Counted from the stretch's first letter, positions 46,496-55,593 are shown. The stretch: DNA of 64,000 bases from Prevotella sp. (GCA_017469955.1 JAFUFJ010000004.1:62001-126000); one strand, 5' to 3'. Program-made: numbers and translations. The notes: a model not told the origin generated them from the letters alone.

Positions 46496-46536
46496 TCGAA
46501 TTTTACAGCTCGTACAGATTAATCTTCCTACCTTTG
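46474..46536 (+). promoter_or_regulatory. GH2 promoter with the element shared with GH38
   Basis: TACCTTTG at 46529-46536 is the -7 box. The 35 bases from 46474 match 27 of 35 positions of 18960-18994 without a gap, and the element-to-box distance (55 bases) is identical. Confidence 0.7.
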
Positions 46537-46619
46537 CACGCAAATCTTCCAAAGCCCCCACTCCTGCAACCGCGGGCTTTGGGAAAATCTATTCTGACGA
46601 CCATCAAGAACAACAGATA

Positions 46620-49295
46620 ATGAAGAAAACGATTTTGACGGCAACTGCGGGTTGCCTGCTGGCCTGTCTTTCTGCACAGGCACAAGAGAAAGTGATGTCG
46701 CTCAACACGGTTGACAGGCAAGTAGTGTGGACTGTCGCGCCGCAAGACGAAGTGAAGGCCTCGGGAAAGGAAGTGTCGCAGGCCGGCTTTGCTTTTGCCG
46801 ATGGCGTAGAAGCACCCGTTCCCGGCGTCGTGTTCACGGCCTATGTCAACGCCGGACGCGAGGAAAATCCCGATCTTGCCGACAACATCTACCGCGTAGA
46901 CGAGACCAAATACAGCAAGCCCTACTGGTATCGCACCGAGTTCGGGCCCATTTCACGGGCCGAAGGCAAGCGCGTGTGGCTCTGCTTCGACAACACCAAC
47001 CGCTATGCCGACTTCTATTTCAACGGACATAAGATATCGGGCACCGAGGAATCGACCAAAGACGTGAGCGGCCACATGCTGCGTTCACGCTTTGATGTGA
47101 CGCCCTATTACAACGAATCGGGACAAAACGCCGTGGCAGTGCTTATCTATGACGCCGACCAGAAGAAGACCCGCGACGACAAAGGACCGTATGGCGTGGC
47201 GTGCAGCCCAAGCTATCTGGCCGGTGCAGGATGGGATTGGATGCCTTATGTGCCAGGCCGGCTGGCCGGTATCACGGGCAATGCCTACGTAGAAACTTCG
47301 GAAGACGTGACACTGGAAGACCCTTGGGTGCGCTCCTACCTGCCCAGTCTCGACCGCGCAGAGCTCAGTGTTTCGGCTGATGTGCGCAACCTCACCGGCA
47401 AAGAACAGCGCATCACCCTCGAGGGAACTATCCAACCAGGCAATATTTCCTTCAGCAAAGACTACGTGATCAGAGGCCATGAAAAGCGCACTTTGCACCT
47501 GAACAGCGACGAAGCGGCCAGCCTCGTGGTCAGCAACCCTAAGCTGTGGTGGCCTAACGGCTATGGAGAGCCCAACCTATACGAATGCCGTCTGAAGCTC
47601 TCGGTCGACGGAAAACAGGGAGCAGAGAAAGCCTTCCGCTTCGGAATCAAGAAATACGAGTACCGCATCGAGAAAAACTCAGCCGACTATCCCGTGCTGA
47701 CCCTCTACATCAACGGACAGAAAGTGTTCCTGAAAGGAGGCAACTGGGGCATGAGTGAGTATCTGTTGCGCATGCATGGGACGCAATATGAGCTGCCGAT
47801 ACGCCTGCATAAAGAGATGAACTACAACATGATTCGCCTCTGGACAGGTTGTGTGACAGACGATGAATTCTATGACTACTGCGACCAGTATGGCATCCTT
47901 GTATGGAACGATTTCTGGCTCTACGTGGCTTGGAACGACGTGGTTGAGCACGATGCCTTTAAGATAAATGCCCGCGATAAGGTACGCCGGTTGCGCAATC
48001 ACCCGTCGATTGCCGTCTGGTGCGGTGCCAATGAAACCCATCCCGTGGCAGACATCGACCAGGCATTGCGAATGATTATCATGGAAGAAGACGCCAACGA
48101 CCGACTCTATACCTCCTGTTCAAACCAAGATGCAAAGTCAGGTTCGGGCTGGTGGAAGGACCTTCCTCCGCGACATCACTTCGAGACGTCGGCCTCCAAC
48201 CTTGCCTTCAACAAGCCAAGTTACCCCTATGGCGTCGACCATGGCTATGGATTCCGCTCGGAAATCGGCATGGCTACGTTCCCGACTTATGAGAGTACAC
48301 GCCTGTTTATACCGGAAAAAGACCAGTGGCCCCTTCCTTCTGATGAGCAATTAGAGAAAGATGACAACACCGTATGGAATAGACATTTCTTCGGGAAAGA
48401 GGCCTGGAATGGCGGACCTATAGACTATAAGAAGTCGGTCAACGACCGCTATGGTGAGTCTAAATCCTTAGAAGAGTTCTGCGAAAAAGCCCAGCTGATC
48501 AACCTTGAAGACATGAAAGGCATGTATGAAGCATGGAACGACAAGATGTGGAACGACGCCTCTGCACTGCTCATCTGGATGAGTCATCCCGCCTATCCGT
48601 CGTTTGTCTGGCAGACCTACGACTACTATTACGACCCGACAGGGTGCTATTGGGGAGCTAAACAGGCATGCGAACCTCGGCATATCCAATGGAATTGCCT
48701 GACGAACAGCGTCAAGGTCATCAATGCTACAAGCCGTCCCTTGCGGGGAGTGCGGGCCGAAGTGCGCGTCTTTGACATCAACGGACAGGAAGTACCCGAA
48801 CTCTTCCAGACGGCAACCGTCAACGTTGAAGCCTCCAACATCAAGGAAGCATTCGTTATAGACTTTGGAAAGTCAGCCCAACTGACGCCCATTCACTTCC
48901 TTTGCCTTACCCTAACACAGGGAGGAACGACGATCTCTGAGAACTTCTATTGGCGCAATGGTGAGCAAGAACTCGACTATCGCGAGCTGACAACCCTGCC
49001 GGAAGCCAAGCTGAAAATTGAGAAAACAACCTATGACAAGGCAAAAGGAACGCTGGCTTTCAAACTGAAGAACGCCTCCAATTCGGTGGCTTTTGCCAAT
49101 CGTCTGCGCCTTGTCAATGCGAAAACCGGTGCCCGTGTGCTGCCCGCCATTATGAATGATGGGTATGTTACGCTGCTTCCAAACGAAAGCAAGGACATCA
49201 CTGTCGAGATGCCGGCCGGCCAAACAGCCCAAGGAGTGAAAGTGCTCGTCAAGCAATTCGGCAAGAAAGAGCGCACGCTGGCTACCTTTAAATAG
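46620..49295 (+). CDS. GH2 family beta-mannosidase-like enzyme
   Basis: The 891-residue product has a signal peptide (MKKTILTATAGCLLACLSAQAQ). A sugar-binding domain (WYRTEFGPISRAEGKRVWLCFD), an Ig-like domain (LWWPNGYGEPNLYEC) and a TIM barrel follow. The acid/base is E472 in WCGANETH and the likely nucleophile E548 in GFRSEIGMATFP. Proximity to GH76 and the architecture favour beta-mannosidase; exo-beta-glucosaminidase is an alternative. A promoter element is shared with the GH38 gene. A GH78 gene follows 73 bases later on the same strand. Confidence 0.87.
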   Translation: MKKTILTATAGCLLACLSAQAQEKVMSLNTVDRQVVWTVAPQDEVKASGKEVSQAGFAFADGVEAPVPGVVFTAYVNAGREENPDLADNIYRVDETKYSKPYWYRTEFGPISRAEGKRVWLCFDNTNRYADFYFNGHKISGTEESTKDVSGHMLRSRFDVTPYYNESGQNAVAVLIYDADQKKTRDDKGPYGVACSPSYLAGAGWDWMPYVPGRLAGITGNAYVETSEDVTLEDPWVRSYLPSLDRAELSVSADVRNLTGKEQRITLEGTIQPGNISFSKDYVIRGHEKRTLHLNSDEAASLVVSNPKLWWPNGYGEPNLYECRLKLSVDGKQGAEKAFRFGIKKYEYRIEKNSADYPVLTLYINGQKVFLKGGNWGMSEYLLRMHGTQYELPIRLHKEMNYNMIRLWTGCVTDDEFYDYCDQYGILVWNDFWLYVAWNDVVEHDAFKINARDKVRRLRNHPSIAVWCGANETHPVADIDQALRMIIMEEDANDRLYTSCSNQDAKSGSGWWKDLPPRHHFETSASNLAFNKPSYPYGVDHGYGFRSEIGMATFPTYESTRLFIPEKDQWPLPSDEQLEKDDNTVWNRHFFGKEAWNGGPIDYKKSVNDRYGESKSLEEFCEKAQLINLEDMKGMYEAWNDKMWNDASALLIWMSHPAYPSFVWQTYDYYYDPTGCYWGAKQACEPRHIQWNCLTNSVKVINATSRPLRGVRAEVRVFDINGQEVPELFQTATVNVEASNIKEAFVIDFGKSAQLTPIHFLCLTLTQGGTTISENFYWRNGEQELDYRELTTLPEAKLKIEKTTYDKAKGTLAFKLKNASNSVAFANRLRLVNAKTGARVLPAIMNDGYVTLLPNESKDITVEMPAGQTAQGVKVLVKQFGKKERTLATFK

Positions 49296-49297
49296 GC

Positions 49298-49363
49298 AGA
49301 ACCCTATCGTCCAACCTGAAAAAACCTATCCGTTCTTACCGAGAATCATACCCATCATCCCGA
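49298..49363. repeat. Possible family B ladder between GH2 and GH78
   Basis: Three units in 22-bp register (49298, 49320, 49342) starting AGAACCCTAT, AAAAACCTAT and AGAATCATAC. They are weak matches to the B core and could be coincidental. Confidence 0.4.
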
Positions 49364-49368
49364 CAACT

Positions 49369-51927
49369 ATGAGGAAAGTATTCGCATTTCTGCTGCTTCT
49401 CAGCCCGTCTTTGCTGACGGCTCATGTCATTGACCTTCGCTGTGAAGACCGTGTTTCGCCCCTCGGCATCGACACCACCGAGCCGCATTTCAGCTGGAAG
49501 AACACGCTTGACCACAACGGACAGCTGCAAAAGTCCTATGAAATTCAGGTCGCTTCCGACAGCATCCTGTTGGCAACAGGCAAGGCAGACTTATGGAAAA
49601 GCGGAAAAGTGAAGTCGCAAGACCAGGTGATGGTGCCCTATCAAGGCCTGCCTCTGAAAGAGAAGCAGCTGTGCTATTGGAGGGTTCGCACGTGGGATGA
49701 GCACGGACGCCGTTCTAAATGGAGCGCTGTCGCACGCTTTGCCGTGGGCATTCTCAGCGAGATGAAGGGCGAATACATCGGAAGTGTCACCGAGAAGTCG
49801 GAAGAAAAGGCCTTCGACGTCACTCCGATGTTCCGCAAAACCTTGCGGCTAAGTCCCCGCTTCACCACCTTTGCCCATGTCAACTCGCTCGGCTATCATG
49901 AGCTTTACGTCAACGGAAGGCGTGTGGGCAATACGGTATTGCAGCCTGCGATGTCGCAGCTCGACCAGCATTCGCTCATCGTTACCTATGACATCACCCC
50001 CTATTTGCATGACGGAGACAACGAGATCATTATCTGGACTGGGCAAGGATGGTATAAGAAACAGAACTTCAATGCCCAGTATGACGGCCCGTTAGTGAAA
50101 GCAGAGTTCGACCAATTGGTGAGCGGTCAGTGGCAGACCATTGCCCAAACCGACGGTAGTTGGCAAGCACTCTCGAGCGGATACACCTACACTGGCACGT
50201 GGTATCCCTTACAGTTCGGAGGCGAAAAGGTGGACGGTCTGAGCGAAATGCCAAAGAACCGAGACCGGCTTCCGTGGCATTCAGCCTCGACTTTTGTCGT
50301 TGAAAATATGCATGCCACACCCCAGCTTTTCGACGGAAACCGCATCATCGACCGCCTGAATCCACAGACCATCACACCTTCCGACGGCTCCATCCTTGTC
50401 GATTTCGGACGGGTTGTGACGGGCTGGCTGCAGGTGGATTTCGACGATCTCGCAGCCGGACAGGAGGTGTTGATGGAATATACCGACTACATTCCCGCCG
50501 GTTCAGCCTTTGAAAGCCAGGGAGAGTCGGACGTCTACGTGGCAAAAGGCACGGGCAAAGAGACCTTCCGCAACCGATTCCACCATCATGCCTTCCGCTA
50601 TGTGCGCATCAACACTGCCCACGTCAGGAAGGCTACGGCCCTGCAAATCAGCGGTCTGTCGCCGCGAGAGGCTTCTGCTTTCGCCTGCGACGACAAGTCG
50701 TTGAATGCTGTTCACGACATGATCCACTACACGATGCAATGCCTTACGTTCAGCGGCTATATGGTAGACTGCCCGCATCTCGAACGAATGGGCTACGGAG
50801 GCGACGGCAATTCGTCGACGATGACGCTGCAAACCATGTATAATGTCTCGCCCACCTACATGAACTGGCTATCGGCTTGGGGCGACACCATGGACGAAGA
50901 CGGCTCACTTCCGCATGTGGCGCCGGCCGGAGGGGGTGGAGGTGGGCCCTATTGGTGTGGCTTTATCGTGAAAGCTCCCTGGCGAACCTACCTCAACTAC
51001 GGCGACAATCGGCTGCTAAAACGTCACTATGGCCAGATGAAACTGTGGCTTTCCTACGTGAGAAAGTATATGAAAAACGACCTGCTTCATCCGTGGCCTG
51101 ACACCAAGAACCGCATGTGGTTTCTCGGCGACTGGCTGGCTCCAAACGGCATAGACGTGGGCGGTGAGTCGGTGATTCATGCCAACAACTGTTTTATCAG
51201 CGACTGTTTGGCCAACATGACCGCCATTGCCACGCAGCTTGGTCACGACGATGATGCCCGATACTATGCCTCATGGCGCGAGACTCTCAACAGAGCTATC
51301 CACGAGAAGTTCTACCATCCTGCCACAGAAACCTATGCCAACGGCACCCCGCTCGACCAGGCTTATGCACTGCTTGCAGGCGTTCCGACCGACGCAACCC
51401 TCAGCAAGAAGGTGGAGCAACGGCTCGTCAGCGACTCATATGGGCGGTATAACACCCACATTGCTGCCGGTCTCTTCGGCGTTCCTGTCTTCACCGAATG
51501 GGCCATCCGAAGCCGACAAGCCAACCTCATGGCTGCGATCTTACGTCAAAAAGACTATCCCGGCTACCTGTATATGATCGAGAATGGTGCCACAACAACG
51601 TGGGAATACTGGAACGGAGAGCGCAGCCGTGTGCACAACTGTTATAACGGAATAGGCACTTGGTTCTACCAGGCAATGGCCGGCATTCGTCCCGACTACG
51701 ATGCTCCGGGCTACCGACACTTCTTCATCGACCCGCAACCTGTCGAGGGCATCACCCATGTAGAAGCCTCTAAACCGACGCCTTACGGCACTATCCGCAT
51801 CGAGAAAAACGGACGTGAAGTGCGCGTAGTCATCCCCGTAGGCACCACGGCGACGGCCTTCCCGAGCACCGCTTATGAGCAGGTTCTGCCTGCCGGAGAG
51901 CACACGCTCGTCAGCCCTGAGGAGTAG
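49369..51927 (+). CDS. GH78 alpha-L-rhamnosidase
   Basis: The 852-residue product has a signal peptide (about 1-18). Fibronectin-like and jelly-roll N-terminal domains (VSPLGIDTTEPHFSWK, YWRVRTWDEHGRRSKWS) precede the (alpha/alpha)6 catalytic domain. Its acid motif DCPHLERMGYGGDG places the likely general acid at E472, and GATTTWEYWNGE supplies the base. A Gly-rich loop (GGGGGGPYW) lies between them. It releases terminal alpha-L-rhamnose from pectic or plant glycosides. It probably shares the GH2 transcript. Confidence 0.93.
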   Translation: MRKVFAFLLLLSPSLLTAHVIDLRCEDRVSPLGIDTTEPHFSWKNTLDHNGQLQKSYEIQVASDSILLATGKADLWKSGKVKSQDQVMVPYQGLPLKEKQLCYWRVRTWDEHGRRSKWSAVARFAVGILSEMKGEYIGSVTEKSEEKAFDVTPMFRKTLRLSPRFTTFAHVNSLGYHELYVNGRRVGNTVLQPAMSQLDQHSLIVTYDITPYLHDGDNEIIIWTGQGWYKKQNFNAQYDGPLVKAEFDQLVSGQWQTIAQTDGSWQALSSGYTYTGTWYPLQFGGEKVDGLSEMPKNRDRLPWHSASTFVVENMHATPQLFDGNRIIDRLNPQTITPSDGSILVDFGRVVTGWLQVDFDDLAAGQEVLMEYTDYIPAGSAFESQGESDVYVAKGTGKETFRNRFHHHAFRYVRINTAHVRKATALQISGLSPREASAFACDDKSLNAVHDMIHYTMQCLTFSGYMVDCPHLERMGYGGDGNSSTMTLQTMYNVSPTYMNWLSAWGDTMDEDGSLPHVAPAGGGGGGPYWCGFIVKAPWRTYLNYGDNRLLKRHYGQMKLWLSYVRKYMKNDLLHPWPDTKNRMWFLGDWLAPNGIDVGGESVIHANNCFISDCLANMTAIATQLGHDDDARYYASWRETLNRAIHEKFYHPATETYANGTPLDQAYALLAGVPTDATLSKKVEQRLVSDSYGRYNTHIAAGLFGVPVFTEWAIRSRQANLMAAILRQKDYPGYLYMIENGATTTWEYWNGERSRVHNCYNGIGTWFYQAMAGIRPDYDAPGYRHFFIDPQPVEGITHVEASKPTPYGTIRIEKNGREVRVVIPVGTTATAFPSTAYEQVLPAGEHTLVSPEE

Positions 51928-51962
51928 CATTTGCATGCTTTCCAGAGAAAATACTGTAAAAA

Positions 51963-52018
51963 TTCTTGCCTGTTTTTAACACTTCCCGACGTAAAAAAGA
52001 GTTGAAAACAGGCAAGAA
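51963..52018 (-). terminator. Stem-loop terminator, best oriented for the RluA-type gene
   Basis: A 14-bp stem TTCTTGCCTGTTTT / AAAACAGGCAAGAA around a ~28-base loop. On the minus strand it is followed by TTTTTACAG. It may also stop GH78 transcripts. Confidence 0.65.
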
Positions 52019-52057
52019 AACAACCCTTCAATCGGTCAACCCATCCACTTACAATCG

Positions 52058-52189
52058 ACAAAAATCGCCCATTTCATCGAGAAAGCTATCCTTTCTTGCG
52101 CACAGTTCTGCCCATTGACGGCAAGAAGGCTATGGCTTCATCGCGAGAACCCTTAGCTTTCTGACTGAGAAGGGATAGCTTTCTTGGAA
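52058..52189. repeat. Family B 22-bp ladder between convergent genes
   Basis: Six units from 52058, best at 52080 (AGAAAGCTATCCTTTCTTG), 52124, 52146 (AGAACCCTTAGCTTTCTG) and 52168 (AGAAGGGATAGCTTTCTTGG). The unit at 52080 pairs with that at 52168 over 16 of 17 positions, closing the array as a hairpin. Confidence 0.85.
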
Positions 52190-52223
52190 ACGGCGCTTCA
52201 AAAACAACGTGTCAAACATCATC

Positions 52224-52262
52224 CTTTTCTTTCATAAACGACATAAATCATTGAAAGAAAAG
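52224..52262. repeat. 11-bp perfect inverted repeat
   Basis: CTTTTCTTTCA (52224-52234) and TGAAAGAAAAG (52252-52262) flank 17 bases. The role is unknown. A small TTTTCC-GTC-GGAAAA hairpin lies at 52381-52395. I see nothing else between 52190 and 52436. Confidence 0.6.
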
Positions 52263-52436
52263 CAGTTGCCGGTTCTGTAATTACTTACTTCGAAATGTGT
52301 CAGCCATCATCACTTATCGGGAGAAAAAGCACCAAGGCCGTGGGGTTTGTCCTGCTTTTTCCAAGTTTTTAACATTTGATTTTCCGTCGGAAAACATGCT
52401 TTCTAAAGGAAGAGCCTGTCGCCTTTGCCCCAGATT

Positions 52437-54047
52437 TCAGAACGGTGCGGGCCGCGAAAACGAGAGACGCTCGCCGGAAACAGGATGGACGAAGCTGATT
52501 TCCTCGGCATGCAGATAGAGCCTGTCGGCCTTTTTACCGTAGAGAGGGTCGCCCATGATGGGGATTCCTAGTCCCTCTTTGTGGGCACAATGCACCCGAA
52601 GCTGGTGGGTTCGGCCTGTCTCCGGCCAGAGCAAGACGCTCCTTTCGCCGGTCAGTTCATAGCGTGTCACGGCTGTTTTGCCCCGCTCGCGGTCGACAAT
52701 CTGGCGTGGTCTGTCAAGGATGTCGGGCCGAAGAGGCAGGTTGACGGTGCCCTTTTCGCCCGTCCTTCGGTGGGGTTCAGCAAGTAAAGCCACATATTTC
52801 TTCTGCACGACACGGTCGGAAAACTGCCGCTGCAGCAAGCGATGCACACGGCGAGTCTTGGCAACGACCATCAGCCCCGACGTGTGCATGTCGAGCCGAT
52901 GTACCATGAGCGGGCCGTCGGCCTCAGGAAACAGCTCGCGAACGATGGTGGCCACCGAGCGTTTCTCGCGCTTTCCCGGCACACTGAGCATGCCTGCGGG
53001 CTTGGCAACAACGGCCAGAAAGTCGTCTGACCACACCACTTCAAGACCGACTTCGTCCCGCTTTTCGTGCATGTCGACGGCCAAGTCGCTGCTGAGCATC
53101 CACTGAAGTATCGGACGACACTTGCCCGTGCAGGCCGGATAGCACTGCATGTGGTGGCGTATTTCGTCGCCAGGCGAGGCACCATACCAGAACATCGCCA
53201 TCTGAAGAGGTTGCAAGTGATGGGCGAAGGCATACTGAAGCAGCTTGGGTTCGCAGCACTCGCCGGCACCAGCAGGGGGCATTCCCTGCGGCATGTCTTT
53301 GAAAATATCGAGTAAACTGCGACGCTCGCCCTTGCCATTGAGCATCTCAAACTGGAGGAAGAGCCACTGCTGCAGGGCATCAGAGCGCTGCCGGCGCTGC
53401 TGTTTCAGGCTGGCAATGGCCGACTCTTGGCGCTCAACAACATCGCGAAGCGGAGCCATCTTCTCGCGCCAGAGCAGCTTTGTGCGGTGCAGCTCTGCTT
53501 TCTGATACTGGCTTTCGCGCACCATCTGCTGCTGTTCGGCCGACGAAAGAAAGCCTTCTTTGCGCCGTTCGTCGCGCAGGCACTTGCCCATTCTCATCGT
53601 ATATGCAGCCTCGTCAATGGCTATTCCGGCCTCCTTCTCAAGCTGCCGGAGTTTCTCTCGCGCCTGAAGAAACGAGGCTTCTGCCGACAAACGCTCCACC
53701 TCCTGATTGAGAAGGCTGATGCCGGCCTCTTCCTTCTTGAAGTATCCTTCGGGTGACAGGTAGTCGAACACGGGCGGAACAAAGCCCTCCCAGTCGTTGC
53801 GGTCGGCTATTTGTCCCGAATAGGCCACAAGGTAGAAGAGCTCGCCGCCGGCCTTTGAGGAAGTGTCGGCTACGACAAGCACGCCGAACATCTTCCCCTC
53901 GACGCTGTGCTCCATGAGCCTTCCGACCATGGGAAGGGCTTCTTCAATGGCAGCCTTGCAAGCCGGATGGAGCTCGTAGTCCATCGGATTGTTCATCAAC
54001 CGTGGCCGGGGCACGGGAGTTCTGAGAGGATGCAGTATCTCGTTCAT
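52437..54047 (-). CDS. RluA-family pseudouridine synthase with long N-terminal domain
   Basis: The 536-residue product has the RluA catalytic motif HRLDMHTSG with Asp386, preceded by VVAKPAGMLSVPG and followed by ETGRTHQLRVHCA. The first ~330 residues are an extra domain (GKMFGVLVV, FVPPVFDYLSPEGYFKKEE, a Gln/Arg/Glu-rich coiled coil at ~130-220). I believe this domain is common in Bacteroidetes members of the family. The ATG at 54047 (MNEILHPLRTPVP) is chosen over the longer frame from 54194 because a -7 box lies at 54141-54148. It converts uridine to pseudouridine in rRNA or tRNA; the target site is unknown. Confidence 0.87.
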   Translation of the reverse strand: MNEILHPLRTPVPRPRLMNNPMDYELHPACKAAIEEALPMVGRLMEHSVEGKMFGVLVVADTSSKAGGELFYLVAYSGQIADRNDWEGFVPPVFDYLSPEGYFKKEEAGISLLNQEVERLSAEASFLQAREKLRQLEKEAGIAIDEAAYTMRMGKCLRDERRKEGFLSSAEQQQMVRESQYQKAELHRTKLLWREKMAPLRDVVERQESAIASLKQQRRQRSDALQQWLFLQFEMLNGKGERRSLLDIFKDMPQGMPPAGAGECCEPKLLQYAFAHHLQPLQMAMFWYGASPGDEIRHHMQCYPACTGKCRPILQWMLSSDLAVDMHEKRDEVGLEVVWSDDFLAVVAKPAGMLSVPGKREKRSVATIVRELFPEADGPLMVHRLDMHTSGLMVVAKTRRVHRLLQRQFSDRVVQKKYVALLAEPHRRTGEKGTVNLPLRPDILDRPRQIVDRERGKTAVTRYELTGERSVLLWPETGRTHQLRVHCAHKEGLGIPIMGDPLYGKKADRLYLHAEEISFVHPVSGERLSFSRPAPF

Positions 54048-54140
54048 CGTGTGGGCGACAGTGATAAGCCGCAGATCATCGGCCGACTGCTGTCTTTCCT
54101 GAAGATAAAGCCATGCCGGCACGGCCGTCTGTCGTGGCTG

Positions 54141-54148
54141 CAAAAATA
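54141..54148 (-). promoter_or_regulatory. -7 box of the RluA-type gene
   Basis: TATTTTTG on the minus strand followed by CAGCC, 93 bases before the ATG at 54047. Confidence 0.55.
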
Positions 54149-54234
54149 AGAAAAAACGACCACTTGGCACAGGAAAACTTCCAGTTTTTCTCAAAAAAGC
54201 GAAAAATCTTTTTCCCTAATTCGCTTCTTTGTCG

Positions 54235-54242
54235 TATCTTTG
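54235..54242 (+). promoter_or_regulatory. -7 box of the YitT gene
   Basis: TATCTTTG followed by CACG, 26 bases before the ATG at 54269. It diverges from the RluA promoter. Confidence 0.65.
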
Positions 54243-54268
54243 CACGCCAAACAACGAAAGGTAAAGAA

Positions 54269-55165
54269 ATGGAAATGGAGCAAATCAGCCGTTCGGCTAT
54301 GTTTAAAGAGATACGCGACTATGCATTCATAGCCGTGGCGATGCTGTTCTATTGTATCGGCTGGACGGTATTTCTCTTGCCCAACGACATCGCGACGGGC
54401 GGCGTTCCTGGCGTGTCGTCGGTGCTTTATTGGGGACTGGGCATACCTGTGCAGTGGAGCTACTTCGTCATCAATGCCGTATTGATGGTGTTTGCCTTGC
54501 GCATTCTGGGTCGTAAGTTCTGCCTGAAGACCATCTTTGCCATCGTCGTGCTGACCACTTTGATATCGGTAGTCAGCGAGTTGACCGCCGGAACGGTGCT
54601 GCTTCGCGACCAGCCTTTTATGGCAGCTGTGCTTGGAGCATGCTTTTGTGGCACGGGAGTAGGGCTCGGTCTGTCGGTTGGAGGGTCGACAGGCGGAACA
54701 GATATCATTGCAGCCATCGTCAACAAGTATCACGACATCTCGCTCGGACGCGTGATATTAATATGCGATGTCATCATCATCTCGTCGAGCTTCTTCGTGC
54801 TTCACAGCTGGGAGAAGGTCATCTATGGCTACGTAGTGCTCTATATCACGGCTTTTTGTGTTGACCAAGTGGTGAATACCCGTCGGCAATCGGTGCAGTT
54901 TTTCATCATCACCGACAAGTATGAAGAGATCGGACATCGCATTAATCTCGACCCCCACCGGGGCTGTACGGTCATCAACGGCCAGGGCTTCTACAGCGGA
55001 AGAGAGGTGAAGATGCTCTTCGTGCTGGCAAAAAAGTCGGAGAGTGCGCGCATCTTTGAGATCATCAATGAGATCGATCCGGCAGCCTTCGTGTCGCAAA
55101 GTGCCGTGATCGGCGTCTACGGAGAGGGCTTCGACCGCTTTAAAGTGAGACGCCACAAGGCCTGA
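54269..55165 (+). CDS. YitT family membrane protein
   Basis: The 298-residue product has five or six membrane segments in the first ~205 residues (LPNDIATGGVPGVSSVLYW; GTGVGLGLSVGGSTGGTDIIA are YitT hallmarks). A C-terminal DUF2179 soluble domain follows (GHRINLDPHRGCTVINGQGFYSG; INEIDPAAFVSQSAVIGVYGEGF). The family is widespread, and its transport or sensing function is not established. The start at 54269 is used because the -7 box is 26 bases upstream; a longer frame begins within the RluA promoter. Confidence 0.9.
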   Translation: MEMEQISRSAMFKEIRDYAFIAVAMLFYCIGWTVFLLPNDIATGGVPGVSSVLYWGLGIPVQWSYFVINAVLMVFALRILGRKFCLKTIFAIVVLTTLISVVSELTAGTVLLRDQPFMAAVLGACFCGTGVGLGLSVGGSTGGTDIIAAIVNKYHDISLGRVILICDVIIISSSFFVLHSWEKVIYGYVVLYITAFCVDQVVNTRRQSVQFFIITDKYEEIGHRINLDPHRGCTVINGQGFYSGREVKMLFVLAKKSESARIFEIINEIDPAAFVSQSAVIGVYGEGFDRFKVRRHKA

Positions 55166-55268
55166 CTTCCACTGTTTTCCTGCAAGAAGAGGCCGTCTGG
55201 CAACGGCCAAGCGATGCCGGCAAGAAAGAAAACGCTCAGGAAAACCATCCGCACTCCTTATTTCTATT

Positions 55269-55422
55269 ACACACAACGCTGCCCTTTCCGGCAGTGAAAG
55301 ATCATGTTTTGCCCAGTAAAAGATCATGTTTTGCAGGGCAATAGATCATGTTTTGCCCGATGAAAGACAACACTTCTCCTCGTAGAAAGGCTGGAAACTC
55401 CCGATGAAATGGGGCATTTTTG
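55269..55422. repeat. Family A 22-bp ladder upstream of the second PagL-like gene
   Basis: Units from 55269: degenerate 55269-55290 (AACGCTGCCCTTTCCG, matching the first unit of the array at 8415). Then 55291, 55313 and 55335, each with RATCATGTTTTGC, and degenerate 55357, 55379 and 55401. The -7 box of the next gene lies 80-120 bases further on. Nothing recognisable in 55166-55268 apart from a small GGCCGT/ACGGCC hairpin. Confidence 0.85.
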
Positions 55423-55500
55423 CACGACATCCAGTGTCCGTTTTTTCTGCAAAAACAACGATATTTACAGAAAAAGACGGCGAAAACGGAAAAAATGCAT

Positions 55501-55508
55501 TACCTTTG
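55501..55508 (+). promoter_or_regulatory. -7 box of the PagL-like gene and downstream regulator
   Basis: TACCTTTG followed by CAACTG, 85 bases before the ATG at 55594. Confidence 0.6.
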
Positions 55509-55593
55509 CAACTGATATGCTGCCGTTGGAAAAGCGGGAACCATTAGCAAGCCCGGCCGACTGCATGATTCCTTGCAGAAGAAAAACTGCCCT

